Notes: generated by a model from the sequence alone, not told the origin. A stretch of DNA of 64,000 nt from an uncultured Acidimicrobiales bacterium (GCA_937976305.1 CALJSB010000005.1:1-64000), one strand, 5' to 3'. Shown: positions 9,054-17,640, counted from the stretch's first letter. Made by a program: numbers and translations.

Positions 9054-9838
9054 CAACCCTCGCCATCTTCGGAATGTTCTTCGTCGCCGTGTTCTTCACC
9101 GTGGCCGTGCTCAGCAGGACCAATGGCGGCGCCGACGATGCCGCCAGCAAGAAGCAGGACAGCGCCAACGGCGACGATGCCGTTCATGGCGTTGCGCTTG
9201 ATGTCGACCTTCGAGAGCGCCACGGCTCCGAAGAACACGATGGTCGCCACGATCGAACCGGCAACAACAGCGCCGATCTTTCCAGATGCCAAGAACACAC
9301 GGGAGATAGCAACGGCAACCGCAGCGATGGACAAGCAGGCCATCATCGGAATCTCGACTGGTCCGAGCACGCGGCGGCGGATGACCTCGTTGACCTCTGG
9401 GTCACCAGTGGCCCGGTCAGACCATGCGAGCACGACCCACTGCAGTCCGACGACGAACAACACGGCCAAGCCGAGAATGAAGAATGCCTGGCTCACGGCG
9501 ATGCCGATGATGATGGCGGCGACACCGAAGGCGGCAACCGGGGCCCAAATGCTCGAGCCGGCAGGTGGCGTGAGATCGGGAACCGTGCTCACACCGGCAC
9601 GGGCGGCCATGGCCTCGGCATCACCGTCTCGGGTGATGATGGTGGTGACCGCAAGAGCGAGCGAAGTGAGACCGGCGGCGACAAGAATCGTGTAGCCGAG
9701 GTGATCACCAACACCGCCCTTGTAGCCCGCGCTGACGACGCCAATCGGCTGACCACCGGTGACGAGGCCATACACAATGGCGCCGAGGACGGCCACGCCA
9801 GCGACTGCGAAAAAGAACTTGGAACCCCAGGTAAGCAT
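9053..9838 (-). CDS. Uncharacterised multipass membrane protein of the oxidase operon
   Basis: A 261-residue protein not assigned to a family. It has about seven hydrophobic spans, two soluble stretches (near residues 70-95 and 150-165), and a C-terminal tail of His, Glu and Asp (EHGHGEEHGDEEHSEDGEG). That tail resembles those on ctaD, ctaE and ctaF. It overlaps ctaC by TGATG and follows the COX3-like gene by 9 bases, so it is co-expressed with oxidase. A metal-handling or assembly role is a guess from tail and context. Confidence 0.75.
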   Translation of the reverse strand: MLTWGSKFFFAVAGVAVLGAIVYGLVTGGQPIGVVSAGYKGGVGDHLGYTILVAAGLTSLALAVTTIITRDGDAEAMAARAGVSTVPDLTPPAGSSIWAPVAAFGVAAIIIGIAVSQAFFILGLAVLFVVGLQWVVLAWSDRATGDPEVNEVIRRRVLGPVEIPMMACLSIAAVAVAISRVFLASGKIGAVVAGSIVATIVFFGAVALSKVDIKRNAMNGIVAVGAVLLLAGGIVGAAIGPAEHGHGEEHGDEEHSEDGEG

Positions 9839-9847
9839 CGGTGCGGC

Positions 9848-10471
9848 CTACTTCGTGATGTAGATGGCGTACCAAACAGCGAGGTACAGCACGACGGCGA
9901 CGGTCCAGAATGTGGTGGCTCCGTAGAGCCCCTCGACATCCTTCGAGTTGTAATCGCCACCGAGCGTCCGGACGCCCATCGCAACTGCGTAGAGCATGGC
10001 GGCGAGCATGATGACGATGTGGGTCCCGATCAGGGCAAACAGAAGAGGCGGACGTTCGAGAACGTCGCCCCGAATTGGCATCTCCATGATCGTGAGCAGG
10101 TAGGCGGTTTGGGTGATGTAGGCGAGACCGAACATCAATGCGAGGCCGAGTGCGATGTAGGTGTTTGGCCGGTCGTCAGTCTTGATCGAGGCGACCGCCC
10201 ACACCATGGCGAAGACCGACAGCAAGAGGGTGATTGCCATCATGTTTGGCTGGGTGAGGGGGATCACCACGCCGTTGGGGAGCCAGCGTTCGCCCTCGGC
10301 GATGACGTCGGCCCGTGTTTCGAGATAGATGCCGAGCAAGCCGGCCATGCCCATAGCCACTGCTGCCGAGGCAAACATCGTGCCGATCACGAGAAGCCGG
10401 GGGCGAGCAGGACTCGCGGCGGCAACCCGCTCGGGAATAACATCGAATACTGAAACGTCAGTCGTCGTCAT
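9848..10471 (-). CDS. Cytochrome oxidase subunit III-like membrane protein, divergent
   Basis: A 207-residue protein that follows the layout of subunit III: a first span after LLVIGTMFASAAVA, paired spans from PNMMAITLLLSVFAMVWA, a central ALIGTHIVIMLAAML that aligns with the GFHGVHV region of ctaE, and a last span FWTVAVVLYLAVWYAIYITK. The conserved SE in helix 1 and the WHFVDVVW residues of true subunit III are missing (GATTFWTVAVV instead). It overlaps the subunit I-like gene by TGATG. It looks like the partner of that degenerate protein rather than of ctaD. Confidence 0.75.
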   Translation of the reverse strand: MTTTDVSVFDVIPERVAAASPARPRLLVIGTMFASAAVAMGMAGLLGIYLETRADVIAEGERWLPNGVVIPLTQPNMMAITLLLSVFAMVWAVASIKTDDRPNTYIALGLALMFGLAYITQTAYLLTIMEMPIRGDVLERPPLLFALIGTHIVIMLAAMLYAVAMGVRTLGGDYNSKDVEGLYGATTFWTVAVVLYLAVWYAIYITK

Positions 10472-12243
10472 CAGGCGTCTCCTCCTGCGGTGACTTCGGC
10501 CGGTTCGGCATCAGCGGCTTTGGTCTCGTCAGATGCATCAGAATCAGTGGCACCGGAGCCCGTGGGCGCTGCGGTTCCCGTCCGCACAACAGCGAGATCG
10601 AAGTCGTCGTCGGCGAGTGGCGTTGCCGACGAGACGATCGGTGCGGTTGCGAAGTTGCCGATCGGAGGCGGGCTCGTTGTTGCCCACTCGAGCGTGAGGC
10701 CCGACCAGGGCTCGACTGACGAGCCACGACCAGCGCTGGCTCCGAGCACCTGCAGCAGGAGCAGCGCAGCGCCGCCGGCGACGAGGGCGGTTCCGATTGC
10801 GGAGATGAGGTTGAGGATCTCGACGCCATCTTCGACGATTCCACCCGTTGCCGAGAAGCGATCGGGGCTCAAGAAGCCGGTAATGATGAGGGGAACGCCC
10901 CATACCAGACCGCCGGCAACAGTGGCCAGGGTGGCGAGCATGCCGAGTCGATCCTCGACGCTTCGTCCCCAGATCTTGTGACCCCAGTGGTTGACACCGG
11001 CGATTGCGCCAAGCACGGCGGAAGCGATGACGATGCCCCGGATGCCCTCGTGGAACGACGAGCCAGCGAGGTTCCATGCCGAATCGAGGTTGATGCCAGC
11101 GTCGAAGTTGGTGTTGAGGAAGCCGACGATCGGGGCTACAGCGGTGAGCACCGAGGCGCCCGTAGCGGCGAGAAGTAACAACCCGCCAGCCATGCCGGCA
11201 GCGAGTGGTGTGCGCACCTTGGGAGAGCCGGTCTTGAGGCTCTCACCGGCGAGGCCGAGGACGCTGAGCACGGGAATTGAGCTGAGCAGGATCAACACGA
11301 CGTAGGCGCCGTTGTCGAATGCAATCGGGCGACCACGGGTGGAGAAGCTGAGGAAGTCGCCTGCGAAGGTGTAAACGGCCAAGATGCCGAGGGCCGCCAT
11401 CGCGGAGCGGTGAAAGCGAACCGGCTTACCGGTGTGGACGCTGATCGCTTCGACGGCGATGCCGAGCACCGGAATACCGAGCCAGTAGATGGCCGGAGCG
11501 ATGCTGACGCTGTCGAGCACGGAGAGCAACGTGTCGCGGCTGGCATCGGTCGGGAGGTAGCCGTAACGGACGTCGAGGAAGGCCAGAAGCAGTTCACCCA
11601 TGACGATGGGCAAGGCCAAGATGCCGACGATGGCGAAGGTGAAGAAGCCCCAAGCGCTCACGGGGGCTTTCTCGAGCGACATGCCGTGCGTGCGTGCACC
11701 GAGAATCGTCGTGGCGATGCAGATGAGCGCCCACACGATGGCGCCGAGCATGACTCCGAGCGCAAGGCTCCAGAGCACGACGTAGTCGGTGCGACCACCA
11801 CGGGGGCCGCCGTTCATGATGTAGGAGAGAATCAAGATGCCGGTGGAGACGAGCCAGATCCAGAACGCGGTTGCCGCGCCACGGCTGAACGCCAGTGCGG
11901 ATGCGCCGATTTGCAGCGGCACGACGTAGATCGCCAAGCCGACGAGCAGCGGGACGACGCCGCCGAACATGATGAGGTCACGGCCGAGCGACCACAACTG
12001 CACGAACTGATCGCCGTCTTTGGCAATTTCGAAGCCGTCGAGGTTCGCCTGCTCGAAACCGGCGATCACGTTGGCGACGAGGCCACCAAGAAGGAAGAGC
12101 GCAGCGCTGAAGATCCACAGACGACCAATCGCCTTGTGATCGCCATTACCGAAGACATCGGTGATCGCATCGCTGTCGGTGGCCGGCGCGGCGCCATCAG
12201 CGGCAGGCGCGTCGGCCTCGGAGCGGGTGTCGGTCATTGCCAT
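10471..12243 (-). CDS. Heme-copper oxidase subunit I homologue without metal ligands
   Basis: A 590-residue membrane protein whose start (DHKAIGRLW) and helix 2 (VVPLQIGASALAFSRG) match ctaD (DHKKIGIMY, LMPLQVGARDVAFPRI). Aligning by eye, every metal ligand is lost: MHG becomes LGR, HPEVY becomes APAIY, the HH pair in WAHHMF becomes GD, and HFHY becomes GIRG. About 12-14 hydrophobic spans remain, and the C-terminal 60 residues are acidic and Ala-rich. ATG 12243 (MAMTDTRSEAD) is preferred over the far upstream start. The open frame and normal codon use argue against decay. It probably forms a cofactor-free scaffold or assembly protein with the next two gene products. Confidence 0.8.
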   Translation of the reverse strand: MAMTDTRSEADAPAADGAAPATDSDAITDVFGNGDHKAIGRLWIFSAALFLLGGLVANVIAGFEQANLDGFEIAKDGDQFVQLWSLGRDLIMFGGVVPLLVGLAIYVVPLQIGASALAFSRGAATAFWIWLVSTGILILSYIMNGGPRGGRTDYVVLWSLALGVMLGAIVWALICIATTILGARTHGMSLEKAPVSAWGFFTFAIVGILALPIVMGELLLAFLDVRYGYLPTDASRDTLLSVLDSVSIAPAIYWLGIPVLGIAVEAISVHTGKPVRFHRSAMAALGILAVYTFAGDFLSFSTRGRPIAFDNGAYVVLILLSSIPVLSVLGLAGESLKTGSPKVRTPLAAGMAGGLLLLAATGASVLTAVAPIVGFLNTNFDAGINLDSAWNLAGSSFHEGIRGIVIASAVLGAIAGVNHWGHKIWGRSVEDRLGMLATLATVAGGLVWGVPLIITGFLSPDRFSATGGIVEDGVEILNLISAIGTALVAGGAALLLLQVLGASAGRGSSVEPWSGLTLEWATTSPPPIGNFATAPIVSSATPLADDDFDLAVVRTGTAAPTGSGATDSDASDETKAADAEPAEVTAGGDA

Positions 12244-12417
12244 GGACGAATGGACCTCTGCGAGGAAACGGAGACATCTCGGTTGGCCAGCCCAATCGGG
12301 GCCATACAACCGGTCGGTACTGTAACCGACTGCGGCGGGGTATTCGAACTCCCAACAGGGGACTTCTGTCGAGAGATTGGGTGAGCGAAACCATCGGGCG
12401 ACTCGCTCGGCTTTCCG

Positions 12418-13326
12418 CTAGCCAACACCCCACCCAACGAGTTGGTCGATCGCGACAGCAGCGAAGAGCACCGTGAGGTGCGTAATCGAGAAGCCGAAGT
12501 ACCGAATTGCCTTGGAATCGAGCCGGGCGTTGTCGGTCTCTCTGATGAGATCGAGGGCCCCACCGCTGAACATCGCGCCGACAACAACCGCACTGCCGAG
12601 ATAAATCCAGCCCATGTCTGCGACCGGCCACAACGCGAGGCTGAGGGCCCAAACGGCGAGTGAGTAGACAAACATCTGAATGGCCGTTGATCGGTGACCT
12701 TCGACGACCGGCATCATCGGGACCTTCGCTGCCGCGTAGTCAGACTCGTAGCGAATAGCCAGTGCCCAGAAGTGCGGTGGCGTCCAGAAGAACACGACTC
12801 CGAAGAGCAGGATTGCCGGCCAAGCGACCGTGTTTGTGACCGCTGACCAGCCAATCAGCACCGGGGCGGCACCAGCGGCGCCACCGATCACGATGTTCTG
12901 AGTGGATGTTCGCTTCAGCCACAGCGTGTAGATGAAGACATAGAAGCAGCAGGCGCCAACGGCGAGAATGCCACTCAGCAGGTTGACAAAGCCCCACAGC
13001 CAGAAGAACGACACGGTTTCGAGGGCAATCGCGAAGATCAGGGCTTGGCGGGGTTGGAGCTCACCGGTCACCAACGGACGGTTCTTTGTTCGCTCCATCA
13101 GCGCATCGATGTCTCGATCGACGTACATGTTGATGGCATTGGCACCGCCAGCGGACATCGTGCCGCCGATCACGGTTGCAACGATGAGCCACAGATCTGG
13201 CAGTCCGCGCTGAGCGAGGACCATCGTCGGCACCGTGCTCACCAGCAGCAACTCGATGATCCGAGGCTTGGTGAGCGCAATGTAGGCCCGCGCCTGCGAA
13301 CGGGTGGTGTCTGCCGTGAGCAACAC
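12418..13326 (-). CDS. ctaB: Protoheme IX farnesyltransferase (heme O synthase)
   Basis: A roughly 302-residue UbiA-family prenyltransferase that turns heme B into heme O for the oxidase. Signature motifs are NAINMYVDRDIDALMERTKNRP (Asp-rich, Mg-diphosphate binding), the second site in YESDYAAAKVPMMPVV, and TKPRIIELLLVSTVPTM at the N-terminus. Nine membrane spans are expected. The frame is open to 13590 but the first 88 residues overlap ctaA; GTG 13326 just before ARAYIALTKPR fits the family. It is divergent from ctaA with about 100 bp between them. Confidence 0.93.
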   Translation of the reverse strand: MLLTADTTRSQARAYIALTKPRIIELLLVSTVPTMVLAQRGLPDLWLIVATVIGGTMSAGGANAINMYVDRDIDALMERTKNRPLVTGELQPRQALIFAIALETVSFFWLWGFVNLLSGILAVGACCFYVFIYTLWLKRTSTQNIVIGGAAGAAPVLIGWSAVTNTVAWPAILLFGVVFFWTPPHFWALAIRYESDYAAAKVPMMPVVEGHRSTAIQMFVYSLAVWALSLALWPVADMGWIYLGSAVVVGAMFSGGALDLIRETDNARLDSKAIRYFGFSITHLTVLFAAVAIDQLVGWGVG

Positions 13327-13432
13327 GGGGTTGAGGGTAGTGGGGGATTGCGAACGATCACAGTAGGTCTTGTCACATGCGCGGATGCCGTTGGGTGTGA
13401 GGGAATCCGCAATTGGCGGCCACACTGGTGGG

Positions 13433-14380
13433 GTGACGAAAGGCGCTCTGCCGGCAAACGCCGGCCGGACCAACATCGAAGAGCTTCGACGCGCCGCTGT
13501 CGCTGCTGGCGTATCGCTGGCGATCATCATGTTCACCGGAGCCGCGGTTCGCCTGACGGACTCAGGCCTCGGTTGTGAAGACTGGCCCACGTGCAGTCAA
13601 GATCGAGTCGTTCCCGAGTGGAGTTATCACGGGGCGATCGAGTTCGGAAACCGAATGATCAGCTTTGCGGTCACCTGGTTTGTCGGCATCACCGTGCTGT
13701 ACGCCAGGCGCGTCCCCGGCAGACCAGATCTACGACGTTGGGCATGGAGCCTCGTCGCGATTGTTGTTGTGCAGATCGTGTTCGGCGGCATCACGGTTCT
13801 TGCCGACCTGCATCCGGCCCTTGTCGGAGTCCATTTCCTCCTCTCAATCTTGTCGATTTGGCAAGCAGCCATGCTGTGGCACCGGACGCACCTCGACGAC
13901 CCTGCGTCGCGGATCAGAACGGGCAGTGCTTCACTCACCAATCGAGCTCGAATGCTCGTAGGCCTCGGCGTCATCGTGCTCGTACTCGGCACGATCGTCA
14001 CCGGCACGGGCCCTCACGGTGGTGATTCACGAGCAGAACGGCTTGCCCTCGATCTCCAGTGGGTGGCGCGTCTCCACGCCGTCAGCGTGTGGGTGTTGTT
14101 GGCCGCAACCGTCGAGTTTGCGCTACGTGCCCGCAGAGAAAACGTTCCGCTTTTCCACGTCCAGCGAGCGCTCGCCACCATCGTTGTGCAGGGCGGCATC
14201 GGCTATCTGCAGTACGCAATCGGCGTGCCCCCTCTTCTGGTAGAGCTGCATGTGATCGGGGCCGTGCTTGTGTGGTTCAGTTTGGTTCGGCTGAGGCTGT
14301 CGCTCGCCGAACCCACCAACGACGGCTGGTTCCATTACGCGCCGGCACCACAGGCCAAGATGGGACGAGCCCATGTCTGA
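13433..14380 (+). CDS. ctaA: Heme A synthase (COX15/CtaA)
   Basis: A 315-residue membrane protein that oxidises heme O to heme A. The family N-terminal signature [19 protein letters not shown] is present with its Cys pair, as are heme-ligand histidine regions [18 protein letters not shown] and [12 protein letters not shown]. About eight spans. GTG 13433 is chosen since residues upstream are not family-like. The end overlaps clpS by 8 bases. With ctaB it provides heme A for ctaD. Confidence 0.93.
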   Translation: MTKGALPANAGRTNIEELRRAAVAAGVSLAIIMFTGAAVRLTDSGLGCEDWPTCSQDRVVPEWSYHGAIEFGNRMISFAVTWFVGITVLYARRVPGRPDLRRWAWSLVAIVVVQIVFGGITVLADLHPALVGVHFLLSILSIWQAAMLWHRTHLDDPASRIRTGSASLTNRARMLVGLGVIVLVLGTIVTGTGPHGGDSRAERLALDLQWVARLHAVSVWVLLAATVEFALRARRENVPLFHVQRALATIVVQGGIGYLQYAIGVPPLLVELHVIGAVLVWFSLVRLRLSLAEPTNDGWFHYAPAPQAKMGRAHV

Positions 14381-14666
14381 TATCGAAACCCTCGAAGTTG
14401 TCGAGATCGACGAATCGACCCTCACCGACGAAGACCGCCCATGGAAGGTCATCGTGTGGAACGACCCCATCAATCTGATGGTGTACGTCACCTTCGTGCT
14501 GCAAAAACTGTTTGGCTACAGCAAAGAGAAGGCGACGAAGATGATGATGGACGTGCATGAGAAGGGCCGGGCGGTCGTCGCGAGCGGCACCCGAACCGAA
14601 GCCGAGCGGGACGTCAAGCGGCTGCACACCCACGGGCTGTGGGCCACGATGGAACACGACGAGTAA
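14373..14666 (+). CDS. clpS: ATP-dependent Clp protease adaptor ClpS
   Basis: A 97-residue adaptor that hands N-degron substrates to the ClpAP/ClpCP protease. The hallmark [17 protein letters not shown] and the metal/N-degron pocket region [16 protein letters not shown] are clear. The N-terminal 20 residues are acidic and flexible as usual. It starts inside the ctaA stop region and is followed by DUF2017, an order common in actinobacteria. Confidence 0.95.
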   Translation: MSDIETLEVVEIDESTLTDEDRPWKVIVWNDPINLMVYVTFVLQKLFGYSKEKATKMMMDVHEKGRAVVASGTRTEAERDVKRLHTHGLWATMEHDE

Positions 14667-14682
14667 GGGACACCAGTTCACG

Positions 14683-15210
14683 ATGCCCTTGTTCCGAAAA
14701 TCATCCATGGTTGATCGCCAGCGCGACGGCACCTACGCCATCACGTTTCCCGATCACATTCGACAGCTCCTCGTCGGGCTCTCGCGTCAACTCGACGGTG
14801 CGCTCGACACCGACGACGACCCCTCCCTCGCTCGGCTCTTTCCGACCGCGTATGCCCACGACGCTGAGCGCGACGCGGGCTATCAGGTCTTCGCCCGCGG
14901 TGAGCTGATCGAACATCGCCGCGAGGCCATCGCGCTGCTGGCCGAAACAGCCGAGCGTGGGACGCTCGACGAAGACGAGCTGACCGCCTGGATGCACGTC
15001 GTGAACGACGTCCGACTCGTGCTCGGCACGGTGCTCGATGTCGGCGAGGACACCGACATGGTCGATCCCGAGCACCCGCAGGCGGATCTGCACGACCTCT
15101 ACCACATCCTCGGTGCGGTGCTCTACGAGATCGTCAACGGGTTGAGCGAAGGTCTGCCAGATGACGATCAACTCGACGACGAGATGTCGATCGATCTCGG
15201 CGACGACTGA
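14683..15210 (+). CDS. DUF2017 family protein
   Basis: A 175-residue acidic helical protein typical of DUF2017, which almost always follows clpS in actinobacteria (established knowledge). Seen are PDHIRQLLVGLSRQLD, a segment LARLFPTAYAHDAERDAGYQ and a C-terminal helix ending in Asp-rich DLGDD. ATG 14683 begins MPLFRKSSMVDRQRDG; ATG 14707 is an alternative. A role with ClpS in proteolysis is inferred from linkage only. Confidence 0.88.
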   Translation: MPLFRKSSMVDRQRDGTYAITFPDHIRQLLVGLSRQLDGALDTDDDPSLARLFPTAYAHDAERDAGYQVFARGELIEHRREAIALLAETAERGTLDEDELTAWMHVVNDVRLVLGTVLDVGEDTDMVDPEHPQADLHDLYHILGAVLYEIVNGLSEGLPDDDQLDDEMSIDLGDD

Positions 15211-15261
15211 ACAACCCTGCTCAACGCTTCGAAACCATCCAAGAAAAATCGGGTGGGGCTG

Positions 15262-15280
15262 GGCGGGCCCGCCTGTTAGA
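15262..15280 (+). promoter_or_regulatory. Palindrome and possible -10 box before the tRNA cluster
   Basis: A perfect 12-bp palindrome GGCGGGCCCGCC (15262-15273) is followed at once by TTAGAT, a possible -10 element, about 40 bases before tRNA-Glu. No convincing -35 is visible. It may be the promoter of the tRNA-Glu/Asp/Phe transcript. Confidence 0.35.
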
Positions 15281-15320
15281 TTGAGGGCCGCTTTCCGGGC
15301 CTTTTCGGCCTTGAATGCGG

Positions 15321-15393
15321 GCCCCCATCGTTCAGTGGCCTAGGACACCTGCCTTTCACGCAGGCAACACGGGTTCGAATCCCGTTGGGGGTG
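15321..15393 (+). tRNA. tRNA-Glu (TTC)
   Basis: A 73-nt cloverleaf. The acceptor GCCCCCA pairs with TGGGGGT (one G-T pair). The anticodon stem is CTGCC/GGCAG region with loop reading TTC, and the T-arm is ACGGG-TTCGAAT-CCCGT. The discriminator is G and CCA is not encoded. First of three tRNAs. Confidence 0.95.
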
Positions 15394-15454
15394 CGCTCAC
15401 AATCGCTATGATCGCTGAGCCCGGTGGGGATTCGTCCCTATCGAGTGAGTTACT

Positions 15455-15529
15455 GGTCCCGTAGTGCAGTCTGGAGTGCACGCCGCCCTGTCAAGGCGGA
15501 GGTCGCGAGTTCAAATCTCGTCGGGACCG
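15455..15529 (+). tRNA. tRNA-Asp (GTC)
   Basis: Acceptor GGTCCCG pairs with CGGGACC. Anticodon arm CCGCC-CTGTCAA-GGCGG gives GTC, and the T-arm is GCGAG-TTCAAAT-CTCGT. The discriminator is G with no encoded CCA. It lies 61 bases after tRNA-Glu. Confidence 0.95.
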
Positions 15530-15531
15530 CG

Positions 15532-15622
15532 GGAACCCTGTCGGGTTCCTTGGAGAAATCGCAGAGCGATTTCTCCGAAAACAGCGAGATCGCAATGCGA
15601 TCTCTGCAAAAAGGGAAACCCT
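15532..15622 (+). repeat. Four consecutive hairpins between tRNA-Asp and tRNA-Phe
   Basis: Hairpin 1: GGAACCC/GGGTTCC (15532-15549). Hairpin 2: an 11-bp perfect stem GGAGAAATCGC/GCGATTTCTCC with loop AGA (15552-15576). Hairpin 3: GAGATCGC/GCGATCTC with loop AAT (15586-15604). Hairpin 4: AGGG/CCCT with loop AAA (15612-15622). Hairpins 2 and 3 share the GA(A/G)ATCGC core. They fill nearly the whole tRNA spacer. Confidence 0.85.
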
Positions 15623-15631
15623 CCCTGTATT

Positions 15632-15704
15632 GGTCGGGTAGCTCAGTTGGCAGAGCATTCGCCTGAAAAGCGAAGGGTCACCGGATCGACGCCGGTCCCG
15701 ACCA
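15632..15704 (+). tRNA. tRNA-Phe (GAA)
   Basis: Acceptor GGTCGGG pairs with CCCGACC. The D-arm contains AGCTCAGTTGGCAGAGC. The anticodon arm TTCGC-CTGAAAA-GCGAA gives GAA. The T-arm has the slightly unusual loop GATCGAC. The discriminator is A and CCA is not encoded. Confidence 0.95.
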
Positions 15705-15807
15705 CAGCGAATGTGCCCGGCGACCACGGTCCCCGGGCACGATCGTTTTTTGCGCCGAAGTGCCGAGATCTTGTTTTTGGATCGCGTGGTGGAGTCAAAT
15801 AGCACCA

Positions 15808-16218
15808 ATGACTCCTCCGCAGAACACACCAATGAGCGACGAACACAAGGAGGCTTTGGCGTTGGGCCGCGCACAAGGAAAGGCCGTGCGGGCCTATCTC
15901 GAAGCACTCGTTGAGCACCGGCCAAAGCGGGGTCGAAAGCGGACCCCCGATTCAATCGCCAAACGACTCGAGAAGATCGCCACCGAAATCGACGAAGCGG
16001 ATCCACTCAAGCGGCTGCAACTGACCCAAGAGCGCATCGACCTCAATGCCGAACTCGAGAGAATGAAGACAACCGTCGACATCACCGCGCTCGAGGACGG
16101 CTTTGTTGCTGTCGCCGCTGACTACGCGGCTCGAAAAGGCATCTCTCGTCAAGCCTTTGCTGAGCTCGGTGTGCCCGCAGCAGTGCTCAAGCGAGCGGGT
16201 ATCTCGAAGTCGTCGTAG
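15808..16218 (+). CDS. Conserved-looking hypothetical protein, charged and helical
   Basis: A 136-residue protein of unknown function (ATG 15808; ATG 15832, MSDEHKEALALG, is equally possible). It has a basic patch HRPKRGRKRTPDS, a long amphipathic helical stretch KRLEKIATEIDEADPLKRLQLTQERIDLNAELERM suited to a coiled coil, and a C-terminal segment AARKGISRQAFAELGVPAAVLKRAGI that looks like a small helix-turn-helix-type DNA-binding end. A nucleoid-associated role is a guess. It is convergent with purB with only 6 bases between stops. Confidence 0.75.
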   Translation: MTPPQNTPMSDEHKEALALGRAQGKAVRAYLEALVEHRPKRGRKRTPDSIAKRLEKIATEIDEADPLKRLQLTQERIDLNAELERMKTTVDITALEDGFVAVAADYAARKGISRQAFAELGVPAAVLKRAGISKSS

Positions 16219-16224
16219 ATCCGT

Positions 16225-17640
16225 TTACAGGATCTCTTCACCCCGGTAGGCGGCATTCGGATTTCCAGCGGTGAGCTTTCCGACATCGGCACAAAAACCG
16301 GCGACCTGGGCATCGATCAAACCGGTGAGAGCAGACGGGTCAGCGAGGATCTCCTGGAGTTCTTCTTCCGTTCCGGGGAAGCGATCATCGCGACCAAGCA
16401 ACCGAACCAGCAGCGACCCATCAGCGGTTCCGGCACGGAGTTCGAGGGCTGTTGCCACGGCATGTTCCTTGATGATTTCATGGGCTGATTCACGGCCGAG
16501 ATCGTGGCGAATGGCATGCATCAGCAAGGCCGTCGTCCCGAGAAACGGCAGATAGCGGCCGAGTTCAGCCTCAACAACTCCCTCAAAGACACCAAAGTCG
16601 TTGAGAACAGAGAACGTCGTTTCATACAGTCCGTCGAGGGCAAAGAACGCATCGGGAAGAACGACCCGGCGAACGACTGAACAAGCAACGTCGCCCTCGT
16701 TCCACTGACCCCCCACGAGTCCGGATGCCATCGCGAGATGGCCCTGCAAAATGACGGTGAGGCCATTGATGCGTTCACAGCTTCGGGTGTTCATTTTGTG
16801 AGGCATGGCCGAGGAGCCGACCTGCCCAGGCCGGAAACCCTCGGTTGCCAGATCATGCCCTGCCATGAGTCGAATCGAGTTGGCCGTGTTCGCTGGGCCA
16901 CTCGCAAGCTGCACCAAGCTGGAGACGACGGCGAAGTCACGAGAGCGCGGGTAGACCTGTGCGACGGCGTTGAGCACCCTGGGCACACCGAGGTGGCTGG
17001 CGACTCGCTCTTCGAGTTGCCCAGCGCGCTCGGCCGAACCGAGAAGATCGAGTTGGTCTTGCTGTGAACCGACGGGTCCCTTGATGCCACGAAGGGCAAA
17101 CGTGTCGAGCAGATGGCGAACCTGCTCGAGCGAGGTCGCAAGCTCTTCACCAAACTGCGCGAACCGCTTGCCAACCGTGGTGGGTTGCGCCGGCACGTTG
17201 TGCGTCCGCCCGACGATTACCTGATCGGCATGGGCAGCGGCGAGCTCGGCGTACCGACTCAGCAGCGCCACCGTGCGCTGCTCGATGAGCTGCAGGGCCT
17301 GAAAGACCTGCAGCTGCTCAACATTCTCCGTCGCATCCCGCGAGGTGAGCCCTTTGTGAAGGTGCTGATGGCCGGCCAGGGCACAGAACTCGTCGAGCCG
17401 AGCTTTGACGTCGTGGCGGGTTTCGATCTCACGCTGACGGATCGACTCGAGGTCGATGTCGTCGAGCGCGGCCCGATAGTCGTCGAGCACCGAACGATCG
17501 ACGTCGAGGCCAAGATCGATTTGAGCTTCCAGCACTGCGAGCCAGAACGTTCGCTCGAGTCGGACTCGATTGACGGGGTCGAAGATGGCCGACATGGCCG
17601 AACTCGCATAGCGATCTGCCAACACGTTCGGAATCGACAT
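16225..17640 (-). CDS. purB: Adenylosuccinate lyase
   Basis: A 471-residue member of the fumarase/aspartase superfamily. It cleaves SAICAR and adenylosuccinate in purine synthesis. Signature GSSAMPHKMNTRSCE is present, as are TSRDATENVEQLQ and GRTHNVPAQPTTVGKRF with the active-site His. ATG 17640 has GGAG six bases upstream. Not in an operon with purA, which lies 1.6 kb to the right on the same strand beyond a plus-strand gene. Confidence 0.95.
   Translation of the reverse strand: MSIPNVLADRYASSAMSAIFDPVNRVRLERTFWLAVLEAQIDLGLDVDRSVLDDYRAALDDIDLESIRQREIETRHDVKARLDEFCALAGHQHLHKGLTSRDATENVEQLQVFQALQLIEQRTVALLSRYAELAAAHADQVIVGRTHNVPAQPTTVGKRFAQFGEELATSLEQVRHLLDTFALRGIKGPVGSQQDQLDLLGSAERAGQLEERVASHLGVPRVLNAVAQVYPRSRDFAVVSSLVQLASGPANTANSIRLMAGHDLATEGFRPGQVGSSAMPHKMNTRSCERINGLTVILQGHLAMASGLVGGQWNEGDVACSVVRRVVLPDAFFALDGLYETTFSVLNDFGVFEGVVEAELGRYLPFLGTTALLMHAIRHDLGRESAHEIIKEHAVATALELRAGTADGSLLVRLLGRDDRFPGTEEELQEILADPSALTGLIDAQVAGFCADVGKLTAGNPNAAYRGEEIL

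Noticed and set aside
8978-10453. A 491-codon plus-strand open frame opposite ctaC and the oxidase-like genes
   Set aside because: Composition is dominated by His, Gly, Asp and Arg, as expected from antisense of GC-rich membrane genes. The minus strand carries coupled, recognisable genes.
11410-12384. A 324-codon plus-strand open frame opposite the subunit I homologue
   Set aside because: It is an antisense shadow with no hydrophobic or catalytic pattern; the minus-strand membrane protein is better supported.
12244-12417. A possible tRNA or structured RNA between the oxidase operon and ctaB
   Set aside because: TTCGAA-like and CCAATC/GATTGG words occur, but no cloverleaf can be folded; it probably holds only the operon promoter.
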